Positions 52,645 through 62,481 of a stretch of 64,000 nucleotides of DNA are shown here, piece by piece (position 1 is the stretch's first letter; the number at the start of each line of letters is the position of its first letter). A program made the translations under genes and the position numbers. Under the pieces are notes generated by a model. That model was not told the origin of the DNA. It saw only the letters and a program-made list of their open reading frames with translations, and searched no databases. The stretch is from an uncultured Lachnospiraceae bacterium (GTDB taxonomy: Bacteria; Bacillota; Clostridia; Lachnospirales; Lachnospiraceae): assembly GCA_946566685.1 (NCBI GenBank), contig CAMNXA010000009.1, positions 1 to 64,000 of the forward strand. Direction: 5' to 3'.

Positions 52645-53385
52645 TTAGTATCTGGTAATTATGTTGTTGCCGGATTCCAGCAGACGAGCCCTTGATATCG
52701 TTCTTCCCCAATGAACGGAAGAATTATAATTACCCTCAGCTACAGTAATGGTATCCGCGTTTACCTCCAACACGATTACGGAATGGGTATCATTGTCCAT
52801 CCGCACGATATCCCCAACCCTGATATTATTAAAGTCTGAATGCATCTTGGCGGAGGCGTTTCCGAAAGCCGCATCGCTCAAAGCAAACGCAAATCCTGCA
52901 CAGCCATAACCGCCGGAGTAAATCCCGCCATTCCATGGCACAAAATTTTCATTTGTCCAACTCATTCCTTCTGGAAATACATCTTTCTGCGCAATCAGCG
53001 CGTTATAGATATTAGGATTTACGTCTGCCGCAGGCACCGCTTCGGGAACAGCAGGTGCAGTCGGTGCAGGAGCAGGCGAGGGTGCGGACTGTGCCGCAGA
53101 AGACGGCTGGCTTAAGCCAATTCCCGGGATATAGAGTACTTGACCAGCCAAGTCAATTCTAAAATACCCATTATCAGTGACACCCGTAACCAGAATCGGA
53201 AGTCCCGGATCCACTTTCGGAAGCAGCAGTGTCTGCCCATCAGCATCTGTATAAACTGCGGTGGCATTATTGGTATAGAGTACACCACTCACATCGGTAA
53301 CCTTATGTTCTGCCGCCGATACAGGCAGTCCCATAACAATTACGCCCAACAGGACTCCCGCAAGATATTTAATAGATTTTCTCAT
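52645..53385 (-). CDS. Secreted SH3-like plus papain-fold cysteine hydrolase-like protein
   Basis: A 246-residue exported protein. Residues 1-24 are a signal peptide ending VSAAE. Residues about 30-95 look like an SH3-type domain, followed by a Pro/Ala/Ser linker (about 92-122). The C-terminal domain has GGYGCAGFAFALSD with a likely nucleophile Cys, THSVIVLEV with a His, and AEGNYN, the layout of CHAP/NlpC-type amidases. A cell-wall or muropeptide hydrolase role is plausible. It has no close partner; the Rpn gene upstream is on the same strand but about 95 bases away. Confidence 0.7.
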   Translation of the reverse strand: MRKSIKYLAGVLLGVIVMGLPVSAAEHKVTDVSGVLYTNNATAVYTDADGQTLLLPKVDPGLPILVTGVTDNGYFRIDLAGQVLYIPGIGLSQPSSAAQSAPSPAPAPTAPAVPEAVPAADVNPNIYNALIAQKDVFPEGMSWTNENFVPWNGGIYSGGYGCAGFAFALSDAAFGNASAKMHSDFNNIRVGDIVRMDNDTHSVIVLEVNADTITVAEGNYNSSVHWGRTISRARLLESGNNIITRY

Positions 53386-53479
53386 TTTTTAGTTCCCCCA
53401 TCTTTTTAATTTTTGTATAAGAAAGTACTCTATATTTTAAGATTAAGAATAAAATATTTCAATAAGTTTCGCAATTTAA

Positions 53480-54454
53480 TCAGGAAATTTCCGAATATTT
53501 TTTGATTAACTTTTGGCGATAGTCACGGTCATTGAGGACGCGGGTGACCTCCTCGGTTTTTCCGGCTTCGGTCAGGGATTGAAGTAGTTTGGCAAGATTA
53601 TCACTGCCTGTTTCGATCCCTTCCTCGCGTCCAGCAGCAATTCCTTCCTCACGTCCAATAGCAATTCCTTCCTCATGTCCTTCCCGATAACCAATCTTGT
53701 GCCATTCCTTCCGTTCACTCCTCATATGTTTCTCTTCATCATATTCAAAAATACTCACCGCTATCGCCTCCGCCCGATTCTTTGTCAAAAAATCTGAAAG
53801 GATACCATTTTTGATACAATCATCCACCGCTTTTTCAACGGCTTCCGACAAGGGTAATTCTTCTGCAAAAGTCCTGACCAGTGCTACATACTGTGCGTAT
53901 TCTTTTAACAGGTGGCATGCTTCCAACAGCCCATGATTATGTCCAAGATTGATATTATACACAATCACTGACAGTTCCAGGGAAGGTTCATCCTGTTTCT
54001 TTTCAAAAGCGTCCGAGAGATATAATATCTGCTGTTCAGGTTGAAAGTCCGTTCCATTAAAGAATACGACAAATCTGGGTGCCGGAATTTTGATGAGAGA
54101 TTTACTGTAGAGATTTTCATCCTTAACCCGGTTCTGCAACACCCTGGTCACATAGAGCAGGTCACGCAATGGCATGTTAGGATTGCATGTGGACTGGTGT
54201 TCATAGAGCATCAGTTCAAAATCAAATACAAAGGAAATGTCATTCTTATAATTCATATAGACTGCATTTTCCAGTGTGGTAATCTCTAGTTTGTCTGTCT
54301 CTTCGTAAACAGTGCCGTTCAGTGCATTGTACAGACTCAGCAGATTGTCTTTTTCCCGGAAGAGCATCCTAAATACGGTATCTTTGTAGTTGCGCTGTAC
54401 CTTGATTTGGTTCTGGTTTGATTCATTAGTTTCGATTGTTTTTGTCTCGTTCAT
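53480..54454 (-). CDS. Rpn family recombination-promoting nuclease/putative transposase, copy 1
   Basis: A 324-residue PD-(D/E)XK nuclease of the Rpn/DUF4351-like group. The N-terminal motif KDTVFRMLFREKDNLLSLYN is typical; catalytic-type residues lie in FVFDFELMLYEHQS and in PRFVVFFNGTD. The C-terminus has three 8-residue repeats (GHEEGIAI, GREEGIAA, GREEGIET) before a coiled tail. AAGGAGG precedes the ATG at 54454. It is nearly identical to the copy at 62482 apart from repeat number. Rpn proteins cut DNA and promote RecA-independent recombination in E. coli; a link to defence has been reported for some. It is divergent from giant gene 2. Confidence 0.88.
   Translation of the reverse strand: MNETKTIETNESNQNQIKVQRNYKDTVFRMLFREKDNLLSLYNALNGTVYEETDKLEITTLENAVYMNYKNDISFVFDFELMLYEHQSTCNPNMPLRDLLYVTRVLQNRVKDENLYSKSLIKIPAPRFVVFFNGTDFQPEQQILYLSDAFEKKQDEPSLELSVIVYNINLGHNHGLLEACHLLKEYAQYVALVRTFAEELPLSEAVEKAVDDCIKNGILSDFLTKNRAEAIAVSIFEYDEEKHMRSERKEWHKIGYREGHEEGIAIGREEGIAAGREEGIETGSDNLAKLLQSLTEAGKTEEVTRVLNDRDYRQKLIKKYSEIS
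53615..53686 (-). repeat. 24-bp tandem repeats in Rpn copy 1
   Basis: Three 24-bp units encode GHEEGIAI-GREEGIAA-GREEGIET. The paralogue at 62482 has only one such unit (around 62620-62645). The difference points to slippage or recombination in this short region. Confidence 0.75.
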
Positions 54455-54627
54455 TTGTGTCCTCCTTAATGATACCCAGCAGACATTCCATATAAGAGGC
54501 TGACTGCCGCTACAGGAGAACCGCTCCAGATCCTCCTGCCTTTACAATGGTTAATGGGATGCAAAGCATGGATTTTCTGAAACTTAGAATAAAAATAGAG
54601 AATATTGATTTGTTAATTGTTAAGTAG

Positions 54628-54674
54628 AAAATATGCTTTTTCATACTATAGCATATTTTAAACGGAATTGTAAA
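54628..54674 (-). promoter_or_regulatory. Promoter of Rpn copy 1 with inverted repeat
   Basis: On the minus strand TTTACA (54669-54674) and TATAGT (54645-54650) are 18 bp apart. AAAATATGC (54628-54636) pairs with GCATATTTT (54651-54659) so the -10 lies in the loop, suited to an operator. The same array occurs at 63584-63630. Confidence 0.6.
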
Positions 54675-54803
54675 TATATTTTGTGCAATTTTTAAATATA
54701 ATATTTTTTGTACCATGTATATTAACGATTCCATAAAAACGACAGCGCAGAAAACCATATAAACCAAATAGACCCAAAGCATACAAAGTTATTTAAACTA
54801 AAA

Positions 54804-54872
54804 ATGCAAAGTATACCGTTAAAAATGCAATCTGTACCATTTCAATAGTAAAATGACATATTTCAATATAAA
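54804..54872 (+). promoter_or_regulatory. Paired 21-bp-spaced boxes and promoter of giant gene 2
   Basis: TGCAA-N4-TACC motifs have TACC at 54814-54817 and 54835-54838, 21 bp apart. A -10-like TATAAA is at 54867-54872, 32 bp after the second TACC. The downstream leader has a 20-bp-period repeat (TTTCAATA then AAAATGAC) at 54840-54880 and two 15-bp tandem units AAAGATTTCGAAAGA at 54903-54932. The ATG follows at 55005. Confidence 0.55.
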
Positions 54873-55004
54873 ATGACCATTACATACATAATTTTATTTT
54901 CTAAAGATTTCGAAAGAAAAGATTTCGAAAGAAAAAAGAGAGAAAGATTGACATAAAATGCACAGCGACCGCCAAAACAGACGGCGGCTTATGGGAGGAA
55001 CAGG

Positions 55005-58000
55005 ATGACTGAACAACGTGTATGGTTAAAATCAAGAAAAAAGAGTTATCTGCGTGTATTGGCGGGAATGCTCAGTTTGGGTGTGCTGCTCACAGCAAAT
55101 CCCAACATTGTGGCAGCACTATCTGTCTTTGCGGCGGAAGAATCAGAAGGGGAAAGCAGACAGTATGTATCAGGTTTTGCCGTACTGCCGGAGGATATCA
55201 GGGAACAGTCGGTATCGCTTGGGGGGGGGGTGGACGAGTTGTCCCTGCCGGATACGCTGGAGGCGGTCGTTACCAGAAAGGGCAATGAGGATATACCCGA
55301 AGAGGATGACGACCAGGCAGATGATGCCCAAAAGGATGACGGCGGCTTAAACACCGGAGAGATAACGGATGAGGATAAAGCCGGTTTGGACAAAAATAAC
55401 GGTGAAAATGGCGGGGATGGGAGCGACAGTTCTGACGAAACTGACGGTGAAAACGGCAGAGGTGAGAACGACAATACGGACGAGGCCGGAAATCAAACCG
55501 GCGATGATGATAACGGCAGTATGGACGAGGCCGGGGATCAAAAGGGCAAAGATGATAACGATAGTACGGACGAAGCCAGAGACGAGAACGACAAAGATAA
55601 GAATCATAGCACCAATGAAAATGATGATGAAAACAGCCAGGATGAAAATAATAACCCTGGCGAAATTGCAGTTGAGCAGAGTCAAGTTAAGGAAGCAGTT
55701 TCAGATGCCACAGGGTGGAATGAAATCAATGCCACAGACAGCATAAAAATAAAATCGGAAAAAACAGGACTCAGACAGGAAACCCATACCGTTACCATTC
55801 CGGAATATCAGGCGGAAAACATTGTGACGGTAGAAGAGAAGGTTTACGCAAAAGATGACGAAGAGACGATTCTCATAGAAGGTGTCACCTGGCACAGCGA
55901 ACCGGACTATGATGAAAATACGGTAGGAGTTTATCTTTTTACAGCGTCTCTGCCGGAAGAGTACGACCTGGCGGAGGGCGTCAGCCTGCCCAAAATCCGG
56001 GTGACGGTGGGAGAGAACATCCTGCTCTTTATAGAACGCGCCGAAGCCCTGCCGGCTCTGGAGGCTATGCTGGATGACGCTCCAGGCGAGGAGGAAGAAG
56101 GGTACGAAGCGTGGGAAGAGCGCTTTTTGGAAGCGGTCTCTGAGGCGGAGGCTTTAAGGAAAGAGTATGACGCTTTTACGGAGGCGGAACAGGCACAGAT
56201 ACCGGAAGAAATCTATACGAATCTTGTGGCATGGTGGGAGTATGCCCGGATGATGGAGGAGACGGATTTATATGCGGAGCCACCCGCATGGGGCGGAACC
56301 GGCTATGCGCCTGTCAGGGGGTGGGGAAATGAGTTGCATAATAAAAACGCAGTTTATGCGCTGGGAAACAATCTTACCCTTAAGGCAGGAGAGGGGGATA
56401 AAACGAAGGTATTTTATACCGGCTCTGCTACGCCTATTGATCTGGCCAATTTAGGGGAGATTAGTAGTAAGTCCGGTATCAACTATTCCTTTCAGGGAGA
56501 CGGAGATGTAGACAGCGGTTTTGATTTGACAGATTCCGGTGTGGTTGCCACATGGTCGGGAGACTATTACGGCTATCAGGATGAAGAAACGGGAACTGGA
56601 GACTATGGAGAATTAGTAGATGTTTTTAAAAATATGGATGTAAAAATTCATATAGAAGGGGGAACACTGTTAGGATTATCTAATGTATCCCCACGAAAGA
56701 ATAATCCTAACAGCGCTACTCTTTATATGACAGGCGGAACGTGGCTTGGAGGCGATGGGGTAGACAATGCTATTAGGGCAAACGCAGCATATGTATCCGG
56801 CGGATGTATGAAGGGTCCCATCAAGATTTGGTTTGGGCTTTATCTCTCCGGTTCCCCAATCATCGGTGAGGAAGGCGGAGGACTATGGATGAGCAGCGGG
56901 AGTAAGTTCTATCTGGACGGACCGCTCTCGTCCGGTGCAGAGATTTACATCAATCCGCAGGCGGATTTTGCCGATGGTTCGGTGGTCGCGGAGGGCTCCG
57001 GCTATACGATAACGGAGTCAGATTTGGCGTATCTTCATCTGACAGGAGATAACATAGGGAACAGAGAACTAAAACTCGTAAATAATCAGATTCTCCTGGT
57101 CGCCCATACCCATACCTTATCCTATGCCGCAAGCGGGGCGGTCATCACGGAGACATGTGCGGATAACTGCGGCCACTCCGCCACAGCCACCCTTTCTGTC
57201 AAGAGCGGTGAGGATCTGACCTACACCGGGAGCGCGCTCAAACCGGCCACCGTTACTTACAGTGACAACTGGGCGGGAACCGGTACGGATCGGCCGGACG
57301 ATACAAAGATTCAGTATACCGATAACACCAATGCCGGAACCGCCACGGCCAAACTGACCATCGGCGGCAGGACGGCGGCTGTCACCTTTGAAATTACGAA
57401 GGCGGATATGGCGGGCGTAACGGCGAGTGGTTACACAGGCACTTATGATGCGGCGGCCCATGGGATTACGGTGAATGCTCCCGCAGGAGCGACCGTGAAA
57501 TACAGGGAAACGGCATCCGGGAACTATACGCTGACTGCCAATCCTGGCTATACCAATATCGGCACGTATACCGTGTATTATCAAATAACAAGAGAGAATT
57601 ATAATACCGTGACGGGATCTGCACAGGTAAAGATTGATGCCCGTAACATAAGCGGTGCAACGGTCACCCTGGATGGCACGGCTTTGACCTACACAGGGTT
57701 AGAACAGACAAAGGGAATAAACAGTGTCACCATTACGGCGGGCGCAAAGACACTGACCCTGGCCGAAGGAACGGATTACGCCATAAGCGGCAACAAGGGG
57801 ACAGCCGCCGGAACTTATACAATGACCCTTACGGGAAAGGGCAACTATACCGGCATCAGGACGGCAGCTTTTCAGATTGTACCCAAAACGCTGACAGACA
57901 GCATGGTAGTCGTACCTGCCGGGCCGCACTATTATACCGGCAGTGTCATCACACCTGCTGTGACGGTCAAAGACGGTATTTATACTCTGACCAAAGACAC

Positions 58001-61000
58001 AGATTATACAGTTACCTATCAAAATAACACCAATGCGGGCACAGCCACAGTTACAGTGGAAGGAAAAGGCAATTACAAGGGCACAGCCGGTCAGGCGTTT
58101 ACAATCCAATACAGACCGCTTCCCGCTGACAAGAGCCTGGCGGATTATGTTACGGTCAGTCCTGCGCCCGTGGAAGAGTGGTATAGTTCCGACATCACCC
58201 TTAGTCCCAAGGGAGGCAGCAGTGTGGGTGAGACGCCCGCGGGGATAGGGAATACTGCTGTTATCATTGCGGATGAAACAGGAACGGATGGCAGTACAAA
58301 GACCATTTATGTCAAAGACGAAAACGGAAATATCTATCAGACGGCATTTCCTTATAAGCTGGATAAAACGCCGCCGGTGATCGATCTTACCAACATGACG
58401 GTGACAGATGGCTCAAAAAACGTCTGGCACTGGATTATTGGCAAGAAGAGTATGATAATCCGAATACCAGAAAATGATATAACAGATACCGGCTCTGGGG
58501 TGGGGGAAGTGACTTATACGGCAGTTCCTGACAGCGGTGAACCGCAGACTCAGACGATTCAGTCGAAGAGCGGTTATTACGAGATTGCCCTGAACAGGGA
58601 GTTTACCGGTACGATTCGGCTGACGGCGAAGGACAGGGCCGGCAATACCACGCAGGTAAGTCTTACAGCGGACGGCGGTAAGGTCATCGCGGAAGATTAT
58701 GCGCCTGTAGTGACCATCAGCCTGCCCGATACGCCGACACCAAATGAAAACGGCTGGTACAACGCGGCGATTCCTGTCACAGTGACCGTGACGGATGATA
58801 AAGATGACAAGAATACGGCCGTTCTGTCCGGCGGCCTTGCCCGGATCGTCTGGAAAGACGGAGAAAACGGCGCAGAGCAGACGGTGTCAGGATTGCCTGG
58901 TGCTTCTCCTGTGTATGAAAAAACGTTTATCATATCCGTAGATACCGATGGTACACACACCTATTATGTAAAAGCGGCGGATAATGCGGGTAATGAGAGC
59001 GGGTGGCAGACAGTTACGGTAAAATGCGATACCGGGCGGCCTGTTTTCAACCAGGGCCCTGCGGCTATAAATCACACGCAGGAGGGTGCGGATATCACCT
59101 TTATTCCCTCAGAGGGTGGTAAAGTGTATTGGCTTGTGGATCCGGCGGCAGTTCCCAATGCACAGGAAGTAGCGGAGAAGGGCGCCCAAAATGGCAATGT
59201 AAAAGAAAATATCATAGGCGGTTCGTCCAATGCCTTTTCCTTAACAGGGCTTACATCCGGAGAAAACCATAAGGTCTATGTAGTATTGGAAGATGCCGCC
59301 GGGAATCTGTCTGATGTGAAGGAGGTCAGCTTCATCTCTCTGCAAAAGGCGCCTGAGGTGACGGCGGACGATATCGTCATAGACCCTGGGAACGAGACCG
59401 TGAAACTGCCTGACCGTATCGGGGAAGTAGAGGTTTACACAGATTCCGCGGATCCGGCAGGAAGCGGGATACGGCCTGATGCGGACGGCTGTCTGCCCGT
59501 GGAGCCGGGAACCACCATTTATATCCGCTATCCGGAAAAGACGCAGGACGGCGAGACCACGCCTGCCAGTGACAGCGTGACCATCAATATTCCTGCCAGA
59601 CCTGCTGTGCCTTCGCCCAAACAGGTGACTGTGACAGACACTACGATTACGGTTGCCAATCCGGTCAGGGGAGAGGAATATATCCTTGTGCCTAAGGGCA
59701 GCGTTCCAGCGGGACAGGAGCCTGACTGGAGCGGCGCAGTGGATACGGGCACATTTACTGGTCTGAATCCGAATCAGGAGTATGAACTCTGGGTACGCAA
59801 AAAGGCAACGGAGAAGGATTTTGCATCAGACCCTGTCAGGACAGAGCTCTGCACAAAGATTACGGTCAGGCCCCCTGTAGTGGAGGGAGAAGGCGCAGGA
59901 AAGCCGGGTAATACGGCCAAACCGCCGGTCTCTGCGACCGATGAAGATACGGTGCCCTTTACGGGAACCTACGGGGAAGAATATACTCCCATCATCAAGG
60001 TGGACGGCCAGGAATATCTGCCTGAAATGACATGGAGCGGCACAAAAGGAGAGTGGGAGTACACCCATGAAATACCGGATGGTGCCTCTGAGGTGGAAGT
60101 CACGGTGGAATTTCGCAAACGGACTCTGAGCGAGATCACGGTGACGCCGGATGTCCTGAAGCTATATGCCGACCACGAAGCCAATCGTAATGCGGCAGCG
60201 GCCGGGAACCTGGCACCGCTCACAGATTGGCTGCGGGAACAATGCAGGCTCAAAGCGGCTTATGACAATGGTACGAAAGAGACAGTGCAGGAAGTGTCCT
60301 ATGCCACCACAGGACAGCTTACACCAAAGGGCGGCATTTACGACTATTCTGTCTCGGCGGAAGGAAAGACAACAAATGTTACCCTGACAGTGGAGCCTGT
60401 CAACGCGGCAGTCACAGTGCCGTCCAAGGTCATGCAGAGGCAGAAGGACGGCGGCTATACACAGGCGGAAGTGACGACATGGCTTCCCGCACAGGCTGCG
60501 GTCACCTACACGAGAACAGGCTATGCGGCCAGAAAGGAAAACAGAGCGGTCACCTGGAATACAGCCGCCATAGGCGCAGATTTTGGCGGAACGCTGGGGG
60601 AGCAGACCATAAGCGGGACCGTGGATTTGCCAGTGTGGGCGACAGGACAGGCACAGACCCATATCAGCATTGAATTTGTAGATAAAGTGGTGTTGACGGA
60701 TGCCCAGATGACACTTGCCGTCTCCGGCTGGACATACGGCGCGCAGGAAAAACCTGCTCCCCGCGGAAGTGTCAGTGTGACAGATACCAATCCGGTCATC
60801 ACATATCTTTACAGCGCTGACGCTGGGGTTACATGGCAGACGGCGGATCAACTTCCCAGATCCGGAAGCGGACATATCATTCCCGGGGAATATCAGGTTA
60901 ACATGCGCTATACAAGCGACAGTTACACCGGGACGAAGACCACATCCTTTACCGTGGGGAAACGGCCGCTTACAGTCTTGAAAGGGACACTTGAGGCGGA

Positions 61001-62441
61001 GAATAAGAATTATGACGGCACATTGACAGCTACTCTGAAAGCAGGAGGCACACCTGTGCTCTCCGGTGTAATTACAGGGGATATGGTCTCCGTTGGCGGC
61101 AGCCTGCGGGCGGTGTTTGCCGAGGCGGGACCCAAAAAGAATATTGCGGTAACGGTGACAGGATTCACACTGGAAGGCAGAGATGCCGATTATTATAATT
61201 TGGGAAATACCTCTCTGGCCTTACAGGCCACCATCAACCATGCGGATGGGACGCCGCCTGCTGACAGCCAGAAGCCGGGAAGCAGCGGAAATAAAGATAA
61301 GGATAAAGAACATAACGGCAACGGTGACGATGGCGAAAATAGTGACATCGAAGGTGATAATGGGAATGATGATAATAGCGGCAGCGTCAATAGTGGAAAT
61401 GGGAACAGCAAAGTCCCAGGAAGCTTATTCGGAACTCCTGCCCCTGAAAAAACACAGCCGCCGGCAGAGGCAGTGAACCATCCGGGCCAGACAGACACCT
61501 CAGCGCGCAGAACTGGGGAATCGTCAACCCAGGAGCAGACATCACAGGAATCAGCAGAAAAGCAGGGAAACCGGGAAGTGAAGATAGATTCTGCGGCAGA
61601 AAGGCAAGCCGGAAAAGAGACAGACGGGACAGATAATGCCGGACAGCCGGAAAGTGAAACGGTAAAACGTGTGATGGCAACGGTAGATGAGGGCAGGATT
61701 GTTGTATCCGGAGAGACCCTTTCCGCGGGTAATGTGCCAGGGATGGAGCACACAGGTACAGCGATAAAACTGGGAGAGGGAACGGTTTTGGTCACGGTAG
61801 TCTGTGCACAACAGGAATGTACGGCAGGCGTGGCAGATACCGCGGCGGTTGCAAATGCAGTCCTGACACCCGAACAGCAGGAACTTGTGAACGGCGGAGA
61901 GACCATAGAGGTCAGGATAGATGTGACGGATATTTCCAAACAGGTGCCGGCACAGGATCAGAAGGTGATAGCGAGCGGCATTGAGGCATATGAAAAAGAA
62001 GTGCCGGGGCTTGTGCTTGGCATGTATGTTGACATCTCCATGTTTATTAAGATTGGAGAGGAAGACTGGAACCCTATTACCGAGGCAGATGAACCGATAG
62101 AAGTGGTGATCGGTATTCCCGAAAGACTGCTGCAAAGTGATGGCAGGGAATTTTACATCATCCGCGCCCATGAAGGGGAATATACCTTTATGAGTGACAT
62201 GGATGATACACCGGATACCATCACGATCAGTACGGATAGGTTCTCAAGCTATGCCATCGCGTATACGGAAATAGATACAACAAGAGCAGGCGGCAGGCCC
62301 AAATGCGGACTCTGCCATATCTGCCCCACATTCCTTGGAATCTGCTGCTTTATATGGCTGGTTTTGATAGCGGTAGGGATTGCAGTGATTGTGATTTGGT
62401 GGCGCAGGATTAAGAAAGAGCCGCGGGATGCAGAAAAATAA
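55005..62441 (+). CDS. Giant multidomain surface protein 2
   Basis: A 2,478-residue paralogue of giant protein 1. ATG 55005 follows GGGAGGAACAGG. A signal peptide covers residues 1-44 (cut near FAA). An acidic Asn/Asp/Gly linker spans about 100-220 with loose DNxSTDEA repeats. Residues about 549-682 look beta-helix-like. MBG/Ig-like modules (YTGSALKPATVTY; GTAAGTYTMTLTGKGNYTG; TNAGTATVTVEGKGNYKG) fill 715-1040, and Ig-like domains follow to about 2080. A second linker comes next, then the shared C-terminal domain (GLVLGMYVDISMFIKIGEED; EFYIIRAHEGEYTFMSDMDD), CGLCHICPTFLGIC from Cys 2434, a membrane helix and a basic tail. A 10-G tract at codons 73-76 is in frame. Likely an adhesin or stalk; ligand unknown. 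Confidence 0.85.
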   Translation: MTEQRVWLKSRKKSYLRVLAGMLSLGVLLTANPNIVAALSVFAAEESEGESRQYVSGFAVLPEDIREQSVSLGGGVDELSLPDTLEAVVTRKGNEDIPEEDDDQADDAQKDDGGLNTGEITDEDKAGLDKNNGENGGDGSDSSDETDGENGRGENDNTDEAGNQTGDDDNGSMDEAGDQKGKDDNDSTDEARDENDKDKNHSTNENDDENSQDENNNPGEIAVEQSQVKEAVSDATGWNEINATDSIKIKSEKTGLRQETHTVTIPEYQAENIVTVEEKVYAKDDEETILIEGVTWHSEPDYDENTVGVYLFTASLPEEYDLAEGVSLPKIRVTVGENILLFIERAEALPALEAMLDDAPGEEEEGYEAWEERFLEAVSEAEALRKEYDAFTEAEQAQIPEEIYTNLVAWWEYARMMEETDLYAEPPAWGGTGYAPVRGWGNELHNKNAVYALGNNLTLKAGEGDKTKVFYTGSATPIDLANLGEISSKSGINYSFQGDGDVDSGFDLTDSGVVATWSGDYYGYQDEETGTGDYGELVDVFKNMDVKIHIEGGTLLGLSNVSPRKNNPNSATLYMTGGTWLGGDGVDNAIRANAAYVSGGCMKGPIKIWFGLYLSGSPIIGEEGGGLWMSSGSKFYLDGPLSSGAEIYINPQADFADGSVVAEGSGYTITESDLAYLHLTGDNIGNRELKLVNNQILLVAHTHTLSYAASGAVITETCADNCGHSATATLSVKSGEDLTYTGSALKPATVTYSDNWAGTGTDRPDDTKIQYTDNTNAGTATAKLTIGGRTAAVTFEITKADMAGVTASGYTGTYDAAAHGITVNAPAGATVKYRETASGNYTLTANPGYTNIGTYTVYYQITRENYNTVTGSAQVKIDARNISGATVTLDGTALTYTGLEQTKGINSVTITAGAKTLTLAEGTDYAISGNKGTAAGTYTMTLTGKGNYTGIRTAAFQIVPKTLTDSMVVVPAGPHYYTGSVITPAVTVKDGIYTLTKDTDYTVTYQNNTNAGTATVTVEGKGNYKGTAGQAFTIQYRPLPADKSLADYVTVSPAPVEEWYSSDITLSPKGGSSVGETPAGIGNTAVIIADETGTDGSTKTIYVKDENGNIYQTAFPYKLDKTPPVIDLTNMTVTDGSKNVWHWIIGKKSMIIRIPENDITDTGSGVGEVTYTAVPDSGEPQTQTIQSKSGYYEIALNREFTGTIRLTAKDRAGNTTQVSLTADGGKVIAEDYAPVVTISLPDTPTPNENGWYNAAIPVTVTVTDDKDDKNTAVLSGGLARIVWKDGENGAEQTVSGLPGASPVYEKTFIISVDTDGTHTYYVKAADNAGNESGWQTVTVKCDTGRPVFNQGPAAINHTQEGADITFIPSEGGKVYWLVDPAAVPNAQEVAEKGAQNGNVKENIIGGSSNAFSLTGLTSGENHKVYVVLEDAAGNLSDVKEVSFISLQKAPEVTADDIVIDPGNETVKLPDRIGEVEVYTDSADPAGSGIRPDADGCLPVEPGTTIYIRYPEKTQDGETTPASDSVTINIPARPAVPSPKQVTVTDTTITVANPVRGEEYILVPKGSVPAGQEPDWSGAVDTGTFTGLNPNQEYELWVRKKATEKDFASDPVRTELCTKITVRPPVVEGEGAGKPGNTAKPPVSATDEDTVPFTGTYGEEYTPIIKVDGQEYLPEMTWSGTKGEWEYTHEIPDGASEVEVTVEFRKRTLSEITVTPDVLKLYADHEANRNAAAAGNLAPLTDWLREQCRLKAAYDNGTKETVQEVSYATTGQLTPKGGIYDYSVSAEGKTTNVTLTVEPVNAAVTVPSKVMQRQKDGGYTQAEVTTWLPAQAAVTYTRTGYAARKENRAVTWNTAAIGADFGGTLGEQTISGTVDLPVWATGQAQTHISIEFVDKVVLTDAQMTLAVSGWTYGAQEKPAPRGSVSVTDTNPVITYLYSADAGVTWQTADQLPRSGSGHIIPGEYQVNMRYTSDSYTGTKTTSFTVGKRPLTVLKGTLEAENKNYDGTLTATLKAGGTPVLSGVITGDMVSVGGSLRAVFAEAGPKKNIAVTVTGFTLEGRDADYYNLGNTSLALQATINHADGTPPADSQKPGSSGNKDKDKEHNGNGDDGENSDIEGDNGNDDNSGSVNSGNGNSKVPGSLFGTPAPEKTQPPAEAVNHPGQTDTSARRTGESSTQEQTSQESAEKQGNREVKIDSAAERQAGKETDGTDNAGQPESETVKRVMATVDEGRIVVSGETLSAGNVPGMEHTGTAIKLGEGTVLVTVVCAQQECTAGVADTAAVANAVLTPEQQELVNGGETIEVRIDVTDISKQVPAQDQKVIASGIEAYEKEVPGLVLGMYVDISMFIKIGEEDWNPITEADEPIEVVIGIPERLLQSDGREFYIIRAHEGEYTFMSDMDDTPDTITISTDRFSSYAIAYTEIDTTRAGGRPKCGLCHICPTFLGICCFIWLVLIAVGIAVIVIWWRRIKKEPRDAEK
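55221..55230 (+). repeat. In-frame poly-G tract (10 Gs) in giant gene 2
   Basis: Ten Gs encode GlyGlyGly and start a Val codon at residues 73-76. In the present length the gene is open. The two alternative frames stop at 55288 and 55350, so loss or gain of one G would truncate the protein to about 95-115 residues. Giant gene 1 has only GGGG at the corresponding place but a 9-G tract some 60 bases further on. Confidence 0.75.
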
Positions 62442-62481
62442 TTGATATTGTTATATTTAGAAGAGAAGCCAGTGTTTTGAA

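Larger units (their letters stand above)
53480..54720 (-). repeat. Duplicated block, copy 1 (Rpn gene plus upstream region)
   Basis: The Rpn gene and about 230 bp upstream of it closely match 62482-63690. The identity continues through the promoter and ends before the giant-gene promoter boxes, which are separately conserved. A tandem duplication with the giant gene in between, or two insertions of one element, would explain this. Confidence 0.7.
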
